Assembly: GCA_040752855.1 (NCBI GenBank)
Contig: JBFMHP010000015.1
Span: forward strand, 1 to 7,006
DNA from: JBFMHP01 sp040752855
Lineage (GTDB): Bacteria > Pseudomonadota > Gammaproteobacteria > RBG-16-57-12
Length of the DNA: 7,006 nucleotides
Reading direction: 5' to 3'
Positions 1 to 6,189 of this stretch are shown here, piece by piece. The notes beneath the pieces were generated by a model. It was given only the letters and a program-made list of their open reading frames with translations, did no database searches and was not told the DNA's origin. Numbering within the stretch: position 1 is the stretch's first letter; the number at the start of each line of letters is the position of its first letter. The position numbers were made by a program, and so were the translations under genes.

Positions 1-489
1 TACAACTACCATCGGTACTACGATCCCAACACGGGAAGGTATATCACCAGCGATCCCATCGGGCTTGCTGGGGGGCTCAACCCGTATCAATACGCAAACT
101 CCAATCCGTTGAGCTTTACTGATCCACTTGGGTTACAACCGAATGGCGGCGTTGGTAGTGATGGAACAGCGGCAGGTAATAAGGCATCGTGCTCTGACGA
201 CAAAGAGAAGCGTTGCGAAGAAGTGAACAAAATTGATACGGCGACTTGTAATGCTATTTCAAGAAAACGTGGAGCAATGGCAGGGGCAGCGTGTCATGCG
301 TCCGCATCACAAAGATATGCTGCATGTTTAAGAGGGCAGCCATTGCCTCCCCTTAATACGTGGAATAATCGTGAGGGAGTAGAGCCAAACTATCCTGATA
401 CGACCATGCCTAACGACCCGCCAAAGGTGCCGTCTCCACCGTGGTGGATTATTCCGCTACTACCCATCATTCAATTCGTTTTCGGTTAA
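1..489 (+). CDS. Rhs-family protein, C-terminal end (5' truncated by window edge)
   Basis: The frame is open from base 1 to TAA at 487-489, giving 162 residues of a larger protein. Residues 1-45 carry the hallmark end of the Rhs/YD-repeat core: YNYHRYYDP, TGRYITSDPIGL, NPYQYANSNPL and finally DPLGL. In this family that core forms a shell around a variable C-terminal toxin. The tip after DPLGL (residues 46-162) has five cysteines (C64, C72, C83, C98, C109), a basic SRKRG patch, the string PLPPLNTWNN, a proline-rich stretch and a final hydrophobic segment (WWIIPLLPIIQFVFG). I do not recognise a catalytic toxin fold. The cysteines could form a disulfide-bonded or metal-bound domain, and the tail could insert in a membrane; both are inference. 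The gene downstream is a candidate immunity gene. Base composition of the tip is more AT-rich than the rest of the window, as is usual for exchanged Rhs tips. Confidence 0.9.
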   Translation, partial: YNYHRYYDPNTGRYITSDPIGLAGGLNPYQYANSNPLSFTDPLGLQPNGGVGSDGTAAGNKASCSDDKEKRCEEVNKIDTATCNAISRKRGAMAGAACHASASQRYAACLRGQPLPPLNTWNNREGVEPNYPDTTMPNDPPKVPSPPWWIIPLLPIIQFVFG

Positions 490-499
490 GGCAGCAGTC

Positions 500-724
500 A
501 TGAGCGAAACAGTTTTTTCTCACCTTGTAGAAATAGATAAAGCCACGAGGCGGTTAACGATATATCGAGTCTTTGCGAACGGGGAGAAACAGTTGTTCAC
601 TCAGACTGATCTACCGTCGAAAACCGTAAAGGAGGACGAGAAAGGTTTTGAAGAGTTTTCACGCATGCTTGGTGAAAATTTATTGATCGACTCGCCCGTT
701 GCAAGGAAGCTTCTCGATATTTAA
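500..724 (+). CDS. Small protein downstream of rhs, candidate Rhs immunity protein
   Basis: This 74-residue protein starts at ATG 500. AAGG at 488-491, overlapping the rhs stop, lies 8 nt upstream as a ribosome binding site. Only 10 nt separate it from the rhs stop, so the two genes are almost certainly cotranscribed and coupled, and the terminator 34 nt downstream closes the pair. The protein has no signal peptide or membrane segment. It is mixed-charge and slightly acidic, with a beta-rich first half (VEIDKATRRLTIYRVF) and a helical acidic second half (EDEKGFEEFSRMLGENLL). Position, size and AT-rich composition match cognate immunity proteins of Rhs tips, which neutralise the toxin inside the producing cell. 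I do not recognise the family, so the role rests on context alone. Confidence 0.7.
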   Translation: MSETVFSHLVEIDKATRRLTIYRVFANGEKQLFTQTDLPSKTVKEDEKGFEEFSRMLGENLLIDSPVARKLLDI

Positions 725-757
725 CCGGGGTCCAATGAAAAACAGCGAACACCCCAC

Positions 758-790
758 CCAAGCCCCGCTCTCGCGGGGCTTGGTATTTTA
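758..790 (+). terminator. Rho-independent terminator of the rhs-immunity unit
   Basis: A perfect 11-bp GC-rich stem (CCAAGCCCCGC, 758-768, pairing with 773-783) with a TCTC loop is followed by TATTTTA. It lies 34 nt after the immunity stop. The minus-strand repressor ends at 803, so the hairpin also sits 20 nt past that stop and may slow converging transcription, but no T-run follows directly on that strand. Confidence 0.85.
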
Positions 791-802
791 GCCGCTTGAT
801 GG

Positions 803-1204
803 TTACCCGCCCGAGGCCGACTGTTGCTGTTTGATCAGCGCCTCCAGCATCTCGGTAATAAACCGCTGCTTGGCCCGTGGCATCCTGCCGATCTGTTCCA
901 TCTGCCGCTGCAGGATGGAGGCCGGGCCGCGCTTGGCGGGTAGCTTCTCCAGCCCGATCAACTCCTCCAGCGAGACCGCGAACAGCTTGGCCAGAGTCGG
1001 CAGCATCGAGGCCGGGATCTTCCGCGCCCCGGCCTCATAGGCGGCGATCAACTGCTGTGAGATCCCCAGCTGCTCGGCCAGTTGCGTCTGGGTGATCCCC
1101 AGCTCCTTGCGCAGCGCGGTCACGCGGCTCCCGAGCGTTTTGAAAAAAACCTTGTCGTCCTGGGTCATCTGTTCATCCAGCAAACTGTAGGTGATGGTCG
1201 ACAT
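803..1204 (-). CDS. XRE-family helix-turn-helix transcriptional regulator (likely element repressor)
   Basis: A 133-residue cytoplasmic DNA-binding protein. The Cro/CI-type HTH covers residues 24-83. The recognition unit is TQTQLAEQLGISQQLIAAYE, followed by the typical RKIPASMLPTLAKLFAVSLEEL end of the fold. Residues 95-127 (QRQMEQIGRMPRAKQRFITE onward) are predicted helical and could dimerise. I chose ATG 1204 because GGGG lies 8-9 nt upstream of it. The frame stays open another 23 codons upstream, but that extension is basic, unlike the family, and would run through the operator. The gene diverges from the primase gene across a 124-nt gap whose palindrome sits between both promoters, so it probably represses both itself and the replication-integration operon. 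This is the usual lysogeny-type switch in integrative elements. Confidence 0.88.
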   Translation of the reverse strand: MSTITYSLLDEQMTQDDKVFFKTLGSRVTALRKELGITQTQLAEQLGISQQLIAAYEAGARKIPASMLPTLAKLFAVSLEELIGLEKLPAKRGPASILQRQMEQIGRMPRAKQRFITEMLEALIKQQQSASGG

Positions 1205-1242
1205 ACGATAACCCCGGTTTTGGCGTTGGCGCGGTTTTACGG

Positions 1243-1270
1243 TTGACAGTACCACATATTGTGGTAATCT
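1243..1270 (+). promoter_or_regulatory. Predicted promoter of the primase-integrase operon
   Basis: The -35 is a consensus TTGACA at 1243-1248. With a 16-bp spacer the -10 is TAATCT at 1265-1270, a weak match, and the spacer contains the palindrome. A start near 1277 would give a leader of about 50 nt before ATG 1328. An alternative -10, TATTTT at 1281-1286, has a poorer -35. Confidence 0.45.
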
Positions 1271-1273
1271 CAA
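1246..1273 (-). promoter_or_regulatory. Predicted promoter of the XRE regulator
   Basis: On the minus strand TTGAGA (1273-1268) is a 5/6 match to a -35. After 16 bp comes TACTGT (1251-1246) as a weak -10. It overlaps the plus-strand promoter almost completely and shares its palindrome, so one bound repressor could block both and autoregulate. Confidence 0.4.
1250..1266. promoter_or_regulatory. Palindromic operator between divergent genes
   Basis: TACCACA, then TAT, then TGTGGTA: a perfect 7-bp inverted repeat with a 3-bp centre. It lies in the regulator-primase gap and inside the spacer of both predicted promoters. It is the best candidate binding site for the adjacent XRE repressor. Only one full copy is seen in the gap. 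Confidence 0.65.
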
Positions 1274-1312
1274 ACAACGTTATTTTTTGGTAGTAGCTCT
1301 TGACAACATTTT

Positions 1313-1330
1313 GGAGTGATCGCGGATATG
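1313..1330 (+). promoter_or_regulatory. Ribosome binding site and start choice for the primase gene
   Basis: GGAG at 1313-1316 precedes ATG 1328 by 11 nt. A longer reading from GTG 1316 would place the start codon on top of this GGAG and leave no binding site. The sequence MARIPDDQLTRLK from ATG 1328 is the natural beginning of a CHC2 primase, so 1328 is preferred. Confidence 0.6.
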
Positions 1331-4300
1331 GCCCGAATCCCTGACGACCAGCTCACCCGCCTGAAAACGGAAGTCTCCCTACAGCGCCTGGCCGAGGGCA
1401 TGGGCATCACCTTGAAGCGCCACGGCGCGGACCTGATTGGGCTATGCCCCTTCCACGACGACCACGACCCCAGCCTGGTCATCAGCCCCAAGAGCAACCT
1501 CTGGCACTGCCTGGGCGCGTGCCAGTGTGGCGGCAGCGTGATCGATTGGGTGATGAAAGCCGAGGGCGTGAGCTTCCGCCATGCGGTCGAGCTGTTGCAG
1601 GCGGACTACATGCCTTCCTCTTTAGCGGCTGATCCAATAAAGCGCTCTACCGTGCAAAAACTACCGACCGCACTCGAAGCCAGCGCCGAGGATGCGCGGC
1701 TGCTCGCGCAGGTCATCGACTACTACCACGAGAGCTTGAAGCAAAGCCCCGAGGCCTTGGCCTATCTGGAAAGGCGCGGCATCGCTAACGGAGAGGCTGT
1801 CGAGCGCTTCAAGCTCGGCTATGCCAACCGCACCTTGGGTTACCGATTACCGGCGAAGAACCGCAAAGAAGGCGCTGCGCTGCGCGGCCAGTTGCAGCGC
1901 ATCGGCTTGATACGCGCCTCGGGCCACGAGCACTTCACTGGCTCGCTGGTGATCCCGGTGATTAACGAGCGCGGGGAAGTCACCGAGGTCTACGGCCGCA
2001 AGATCAATGAGGGGCTGCGCCCCGGCACACCGCTGCACTTGTACCTGCCCGGTCCGCATCGCGGTGTGTGGAATGCCGAGGCGCTGCGCGCTTGCAAAGA
2101 GATCATCCTGTGCGAATCGCTGATCGATGCGCTGACCTTCTGGTGTGCGGGCTACCGCAACGTCACCGCCAGCTACGGCGTGGAAGGCTTTACCGCCGAT
2201 CACCTGAAGGCCTTCAAAGAACATGGCACGCAGCGGGTGCTGATTGCCTACGACCGCGACGAGGCGGGTAATGCAGCCGCCGGCAAACTCGCACAGAAGC
2301 TCTTGCAAGAAGGCCTCGACTGTTACCGTATCCAGTTCCCCAAAGGGATGGACGCCAATGAATACGCGCTGCAAGTGAAGCCCGCCACCAAAAGCCTGGG
2401 TGTGGTAATCCGCAGTGCAATGTGGCTTGGCAAGGGAGAGGCCAAGCCGGTGACCACCGAAGCGGTGAGCGGTGAATCAACGCACGCGCCAATCCCCGAG
2501 ACTGAGCCCACATCGCCGACAATAGACGCGGCACCGGAACCCGATCCCGAAGCAGAGCCGGTTATCCCTTTAGCCGCTAAAAAGGCAAACGAAGAAGACA
2601 TCGAACCCTTGCCCGCCGCCGTGATGCCGGACGCGCCGAAGGCGGACATCCCTGCGCAGATCAGTGAGCGCGAAGTCATCATCGCCCTGGGCGACCGCCG
2701 CTACCGCATCCGTGGCCTGGAAAAAAACCTGGCCTATGACGTGATGAAGATCAACCTGCTGGCCTCACGTCCCAGCTTCGACGGCGCAGGCGAGGCCGTG
2801 CACGTGGACACCTTCGACCTCTACCAGCAACGCCCGAGAAATGCCTTTATCCAACAGGCCGCCGTCGAACTGGGCGTGAAGGATGACATCATCAAACACG
2901 ACCTGGGCAAGGTGTTGCTCAAACTGGAAGCGCTACAGGAAGCCAACATCCAGGCGGCGCATGCGCCGAAAGACAAAACCGTCACGCTGGATGATATCGC
3001 GCGGGATGAAGCCTTGGCGCTGCTCAAATCGCCTGATCTGCTGGCGCGTATCCAAAACGACTTCACCCGCTGCGGCGTGGTGGGTGAGGCGACCAACAAA
3101 CTGGTGGGCTATCTCGCCGCGCTCTCGCGCAAGCTCGACAATCCCTTGGCCGTCACCATCCAGAGTACCAGCGCCGCCGGCAAGAGCTCGCTGATGGATG
3201 CGGTGCTGGCCTTCATCCCCGAGGAAGACCGCATCAAGTACAGCGCCATGACCGGGCAGAGCCTCTTCTACATGGGCGAGACCGACCTGCAACACAAAAT
3301 CCTCGCCATCGCCGAGGAAGAAGGCGCGAGCAATGCGGCCTATGCGCTGAAGCTGTTGCAGAGTGAAGGCGAGTTGACCATCGCCAGCACCGGCAAAGAC
3401 CCGGTGACCGGCGAGCTCAAAACCCAGGACTACCAAGTGAACGGCCCGGTGATGATCATGCTCACCACCACGGCCATCGACGTGGATGAGGAACTGTTAA
3501 ACCGCTGCCTCGTGTTGACCGTCGATGAAGGGCGCGAGCAAACCCAAGCCATCCACGCCATCCAGCGCGACAAGCGCACCTTGCAAGGCTTGCTCGCCAA
3601 AGCCGACAAGCAAGCCATCCTCGCGCTGCACCAGAACGCGCAACGCCTGTTGCAGCCGCTGGCCGTGGTCAATCCTTACGGTAAACATCTGACCTTCATC
3701 GACGACCGCACGCGCACCCGGCGCGACCATGAAAAATATCTGACGCTCATTGACAGCCTGGCGCTCTTACACCAGCACCAGCGGCCCATCAAAACCATCC
3801 ACCACAATGGCCAACCGATCCGCTACGTGGAAGTGACCCTCGATGACATCGCGCAGGCCAATAAGCTGGCGCACGAAGTGCTGGGCCGGACACTGGACGA
3901 GCTGCCGCCGCAGACGCGCAAGCTGTTACGTCTCATCGTCGAAATGGTCATGGCACGCTGCAAGACAGAGGACATCAAACAAACCGATTACCGCTTTAGC
4001 CGCCGCGAGGTGCGCGATGTCACCAACTGGAGCGACACCGCCTTGAAAGTGCACCTGGCGCGTCTCGCTGAGATGGAATACCTGCTCACGCATCGCGGCG
4101 GCCGGGGCCAGTCTTACGTCTACGAACTCTTGTACCAGGGCGAAGGCGCGCACGGCGAGCCCTTCCTGATGGGGCTGATCGACGTGGACAAATTACGAGC
4201 CGCTCCTTCGCATCCCTGCGATCGCGGCACTAGTGCATCCTGCACGTCGTACGACGAAAAGAAGTCCGGGCAAAACGATGTGCGGTCAGGGGCCGGTCAA

Positions 4301-4483
4301 CCCCCGGTCAGCGGTCGGTCAGGGCGTGGTCAGGGTGACGAAATCAACGCGAAAGCCCTTAAAAATAGGGCATCCAGCGACAGCGACGACCACGACGCCG
4401 AAAAGACATTGCTCCGGCGCAAGGGCAACGGTGCGTCATGCCGTAGCGATAGCGCCGCGCTGCTGGCCAAGAGTACTGACTGA
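1328..4483 (+). CDS. CHC2 zinc finger/TOPRIM primase fused to a P-loop ATPase (replication protein of the element)
   Basis: The 1051-residue protein probably lays RNA primers and may unwind or remodel DNA for element replication. Domains in order: a CHC2 zinc finger at about 38-75 (C40, H43, C61, C65, with GLCPFHDDHDPS and WHCLGACQ, matching DnaG spacing closely); a DnaG-like middle region 130-240 (AYLERRGI, FKLGYA, SLVIPVINERGEVTEVYGRK); a TOPRIM domain 255-345 with E263 and the DRD pair D309/D311; an acidic, proline-rich linker 370-445; a P-loop ATPase about 605-735 with a degenerate Walker A (STSAAGKS, K619), an acidic Walker B-like AIAEEEG, a TTT sensor-like strand and R726 as a possible arginine finger; a winged-helix-like region about 885-935 (FSRREVRDVTNWSDTALKVH). 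Residues 957-1051 are a low-complexity basic/acidic tail encoded partly by a dispersed repeat and by 11-bp iterons. Its TGA overlaps the integrase ATG (TGATG), so the two are coupled. Helicase activity is inference. Confidence 0.9.
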   Translation: MARIPDDQLTRLKTEVSLQRLAEGMGITLKRHGADLIGLCPFHDDHDPSLVISPKSNLWHCLGACQCGGSVIDWVMKAEGVSFRHAVELLQADYMPSSLAADPIKRSTVQKLPTALEASAEDARLLAQVIDYYHESLKQSPEALAYLERRGIANGEAVERFKLGYANRTLGYRLPAKNRKEGAALRGQLQRIGLIRASGHEHFTGSLVIPVINERGEVTEVYGRKINEGLRPGTPLHLYLPGPHRGVWNAEALRACKEIILCESLIDALTFWCAGYRNVTASYGVEGFTADHLKAFKEHGTQRVLIAYDRDEAGNAAAGKLAQKLLQEGLDCYRIQFPKGMDANEYALQVKPATKSLGVVIRSAMWLGKGEAKPVTTEAVSGESTHAPIPETEPTSPTIDAAPEPDPEAEPVIPLAAKKANEEDIEPLPAAVMPDAPKADIPAQISEREVIIALGDRRYRIRGLEKNLAYDVMKINLLASRPSFDGAGEAVHVDTFDLYQQRPRNAFIQQAAVELGVKDDIIKHDLGKVLLKLEALQEANIQAAHAPKDKTVTLDDIARDEALALLKSPDLLARIQNDFTRCGVVGEATNKLVGYLAALSRKLDNPLAVTIQSTSAAGKSSLMDAVLAFIPEEDRIKYSAMTGQSLFYMGETDLQHKILAIAEEEGASNAAYALKLLQSEGELTIASTGKDPVTGELKTQDYQVNGPVMIMLTTTAIDVDEELLNRCLVLTVDEGREQTQAIHAIQRDKRTLQGLLAKADKQAILALHQNAQRLLQPLAVVNPYGKHLTFIDDRTRTRRDHEKYLTLIDSLALLHQHQRPIKTIHHNGQPIRYVEVTLDDIAQANKLAHEVLGRTLDELPPQTRKLLRLIVEMVMARCKTEDIKQTDYRFSRREVRDVTNWSDTALKVHLARLAEMEYLLTHRGGRGQSYVYELLYQGEGAHGEPFLMGLIDVDKLRAAPSHPCDRGTSASCTSYDEKKSGQNDVRSGAGQPPVSGRSGRGQGDEINAKALKNRASSDSDDHDAEKTLLRRKGNGASCRSDSAALLAKSTD
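4194..4248 (-). repeat. Dispersed repeat copy R3, inside the primase 3' end
   Basis: Read on the minus strand this begins GACGTGCAGGATGCAC and ends GATGCGAAGGAGCGGCTCG. By eye it matches repeat R1 (5551-5613) at about 36 of 44 aligned bases, in opposite orientation. On the plus strand it is read through as primase codons LRAAPSHPCDRGTSASCT, an abrupt change from the conserved domain to cysteine/serine-rich sequence. This suggests that the repeat was captured as coding sequence. Confidence 0.65.
4284..4338 (+). repeat. Five direct GGTCA iterons at an exact 11-bp period
   Basis: GGTCA begins at 4284, 4295, 4306, 4317 and 4328, each unit close to GGTCAGGG plus three G/C-rich bases. The period of 11 is one helical turn, so all copies face the same side. 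Because 11 is not a multiple of 3, the period cannot come from a repeated amino-acid motif; the encoded tail reads VRSGAGQPPVSGRSGRGQGD. The array lies about 145 bp before the integrase start. It is a candidate binding array for a replication initiator or regulator. Confidence 0.7.
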
Positions 4484-5562
4484 TGGCCCGCAAGAAGCGT
4501 CGCGCAGTCATGCCCAAACCCGAAGCGCATCCCATCGCGCACAACGGCATCACACCTTACTTAAATCGCTTCCTCGAAAGCTCCGCTGCCATGGGCTTGA
4601 GCCCGCGCACCGTGGACATCCGCGAACGCATGCTGAAACGCTTCATCGCCTGGTGTGATGAACGCGGCCTGGATAAACCGCAAGACATCACCCGCCCGAT
4701 CCTGGAACGTTACCGCCGCCACCTCTACCACTACCGCAAGCGTGATGGCGAGCCGATCAGCTTCGCCACCCAGCAGCAGCGCCTCGTGCCGATCAAGGCC
4801 TTCTTCAAATGGCTGACCAAAGAGAATTACCTCCTCTACAACCCCGCCAGCGAAATGGAGCTGCCGCGCGTACATCGGCGCTTGCCCAAGCACATCCTGA
4901 CCCATGACGAGGTCGAGCGCATCGTCCATCAAACGATGCTGCACGGTGAGACCGGCATCCGCGACCGCGCCATTATCGAGACCTTGTACAGCACCGGTAT
5001 CCGCCGAAGTGAACTCATCCACCTCAAGCTCTACGACGTGGACACGCGCAACGGCACATTGATGGTCAGAGAAGGCAAAGGCAAAAAAGATCGCCTGGTG
5101 CCGCTCGGACAACGGGCCTGCACCTGGATCGAAAAATACATCGATGAGGTGCGCCCCAGCCTGGTGATGGAACCCGATGACGGCTGGCTCTTCCTGCACG
5201 AATACGGCGAGGCCTTCCACAAGAACCGCCTCACCGACCTGGTGAAGAAATACATCGAGCAGGCCGGCATCGACAAACCCGGCGCCTGCCACATCTTCCG
5301 CCACACCATGGCGACCCTGATGCTCGACAACGGCGCGGACATCCGCCACATCCAGGCGATCCTGGGCCACAGCCAGTTATCGACCACCGAGATCTACACG
5401 CAGGTGTCGATCAGGAAACTGAAAGAGATCCACGCGCTGACGCATCCGGCGGATCGGCCACGCGTACCGCGAAAACCAGAGGATGCTCACGGCGGCGATG
5501 AAGACATGCTGTTTACTGTTTTAGCTGCTGAAACGGATGACGAGCGGGCGGACGATGTGTAG
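4483..5562 (+). CDS. Tyrosine recombinase/integrase, XerC/XerD-like
   Basis: The 359-residue enzyme cuts and rejoins DNA at paired inverted core sites through a phosphotyrosine link. The N-terminal SAM-like core-binding domain covers about 22-120 (PYLNRFLESSAAMGLSPRTV, ITRPILERYRRHL, ATQQQRLVPIKAFFKWL). The catalytic domain covers about 135-320 and has the full set: R174 in TGIRRSEL, K199 in GKGKKDRLVPLG, H270 and R273 in CHIFRH, H296 in ILGHSQLS, nucleophile Y305 in TTEIYTQV. The H-R-H-Y spacing (3, 23, 9) equals that of E. coli XerD. The basic start MARKKRRAVMPKP and a 40-residue acidic C-terminal extension (PRKPEDAHGGDEDM onward) are additions to the Xer core. ATG 4483 overlaps the primase stop by one base. 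Its last codons (ADDV and TAG) are encoded by repeat R1. The pairing with a primase argues for element integration and excision rather than chromosome dimer resolution. Confidence 0.93.
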   Translation: MARKKRRAVMPKPEAHPIAHNGITPYLNRFLESSAAMGLSPRTVDIRERMLKRFIAWCDERGLDKPQDITRPILERYRRHLYHYRKRDGEPISFATQQQRLVPIKAFFKWLTKENYLLYNPASEMELPRVHRRLPKHILTHDEVERIVHQTMLHGETGIRDRAIIETLYSTGIRRSELIHLKLYDVDTRNGTLMVREGKGKKDRLVPLGQRACTWIEKYIDEVRPSLVMEPDDGWLFLHEYGEAFHKNRLTDLVKKYIEQAGIDKPGACHIFRHTMATLMLDNGADIRHIQAILGHSQLSTTEIYTQVSIRKLKEIHALTHPADRPRVPRKPEDAHGGDEDMLFTVLAAETDDERADDV

Positions 5563-5613
5563 GACACACAAGTGTCGCGGGCGCAGGGATGCGCAGGAGC
5601 GACCACAGCGGAG
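5551..5613 (+). repeat. Dispersed repeat copy R1, overlapping the integrase stop
   Basis: The repeat starts with GACGATGTGTAGGACACAC, which supplies the last three integrase codons and the stop, and continues to GGGATGCGCAGGAGCGACC. Copy R2 starts 69 bp later in the same orientation, and copy R3 is inverted in the primase gene. Its frame-shifted translation (RRDAQERP) recurs in R2 and explains the long but unconvincing open frame here. Confidence 0.7.
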
Positions 5614-5619
5614 TAGGCT

Positions 5620-5731
5620 GACGATGTGCAGGAAGCACGAGTGTCGCGAGCGCACGACTGCATGGATGCAGGAGGTAGAGCGAAGCATGGAGCCAGAGCC
5701 GAGGGATGCGCAAGAGCGACCAGTGAGGAGG
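5620..5731 (+). repeat. Dispersed repeat copy R2, longer and interrupted
   Basis: GACGATGTGCAGGAAGCACG at the left and GGGATGCGCAAGAGCGACCA at 5703-5722 match the two halves of R1. About 45 bp of related GCATGGATGCAGGAGGTAGA-type sequence separates them. R2 looks like an R1 unit expanded by internal duplication. Confidence 0.6.
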
Positions 5732-5766
5732 CTACCGGACACCTCGCGCACCCGGACCGCCCGTCA

Positions 5767-5794
5767 CGCGCCTTGCACGCGCAGGCAAGGCGCG
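5767..5794. repeat. 10-bp stem inverted repeat
   Basis: CGCGCCTTGC (5767-5776) pairs perfectly with 5785-5794 across an 8-nt loop. No T-run follows, so terminator activity for the integrase operon is uncertain, though it is the first strong hairpin after the repeats. Confidence 0.55.
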
Positions 5795-5901
5795 CGCCGG
5801 GCTAGCGCCGTGGTGATCCCAACAGCACAGGCTTCGCTCAACGGCGGTGGTATGGTCTTGTGTGCCGTCAGCTACCGCTCACGGCACGGCCCCCATTGGA
5901 C

Positions 5902-5942
5902 GCCTTGGGCATCACGGCAAAATGCGCCGTCATGCCCAAGGC
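5902..5942. repeat. 41-nt near-perfect hairpin
   Basis: GCCTTGGGCAT (5902-5912) pairs with ATGCCCAAGGC (5932-5942). After one C/C mismatch, ACGGC (5914-5918) pairs with GCCGT (5926-5930), leaving a 7-nt AAAATGC loop. That makes 16 pairs in 41 nt. There is no T-run, so it is more likely a structural, recombination or transcript-stability element than a terminator. Confidence 0.65.
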
Positions 5943-5981
5943 TGATCACCCCCAAGCCCCCTCAAGGGGGATGTGGGGCAG

Positions 5982-6018
5982 GGCCAAGTAACATAACGCG
6001 GCATTATGCAAAATGGCC
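5982..6018. other. Dif-like palindromic site 1, candidate recombinase core site
   Basis: The left arm 5982-5999 and right arm 6001-6018 both run from CATAA/TTATG out to GGCC. The core is CATAACGCGGCATTATG at 5992-6008: CATAA, 7 bp, TTATG. The right outer arm TTATGCAAAAT matches 9 of 11 positions of the E. coli dif XerD arm (TTATGTTAAAT). This is the architecture expected for a XerC/D-type enzyme such as the one encoded just upstream. Function is inferred. Confidence 0.55.
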
Positions 6019-6045
6019 GGCCCGCAAAAAGCGCGGATCGATGCC

Positions 6046-6083
6046 GGCCACTTCGCATAACGCAGCGTTATGTGTAAATGGCC
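6046..6083. other. Dif-like palindromic site 2, candidate recombinase core site
   Basis: The core CATAACGCAGCGTTATG (6056-6072) is a perfect 8-1-8 palindrome. Its outer arms, CTTCGCATAA on the left and TTATGTGTAAAT on the right, resemble the dif XerC and XerD arms, and both end in GGCC like site 1. Its centre (6064) lies 64 bp from that of site 1 (6000), and the facing arms 6001-6021 and 6043-6063 form an inverted repeat matching at 18 of 21 bases. Confidence 0.6.
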
Positions 6084-6189
6084 CTGAGCGTGTCCCCCGC
6101 GCGCTGACGCTTGCCGCCCCGCTGGGGCTCGGGCGTGGTGCGGCAAACAGCGCCGCGTCTTGATCTTGATCCCCCGCCCACCCGGCGGT

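Noticed and set aside
1300..1330. A second TTGACA at 1300-1305 as a promoter for the primase
   Set aside because: The only -10-like sequence is GATATG at 1325-1330, with a 19-bp spacer, on the start codon itself; it would leave no leader or RBS.
1847..2374. A 175-codon minus-strand open frame, and similar ones at 2933-3436
   Set aside because: They are antisense to the conserved primase domains and have no RBS or recognisable motif.
4284..4338. A CRISPR array
   Set aside because: The repeat unit is 5-8 bp with an 11-bp period and there are no spacers or cas genes.
4233..4658. A plus-strand frame spanning the primase-integrase junction
   Set aside because: It overlaps two supported genes in another frame and its sequence has no domain-like pattern.
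4561..5370. A 269-codon minus-strand open frame
   Set aside because: It is antisense to the integrase, which has every catalytic residue; the frame follows from codon bias.
5992..6072. Integron attC sites
   Set aside because: The core arms CATAAC and GTTATG do not fit the attC consensus RYYYAAC/GTTRRRY, and there is no gene-cassette layout; Xer/dif-type sites fit better.
5537..6163. A 208-codon plus-strand open frame beginning MTSGRTMCRTHKCRGRRDAQ
   Set aside because: It overlaps the integrase end, translates repeats R1 and R2 and the hairpins, has no RBS and is of biased arginine-rich composition; GC-rich noncoding DNA explains the open frame.
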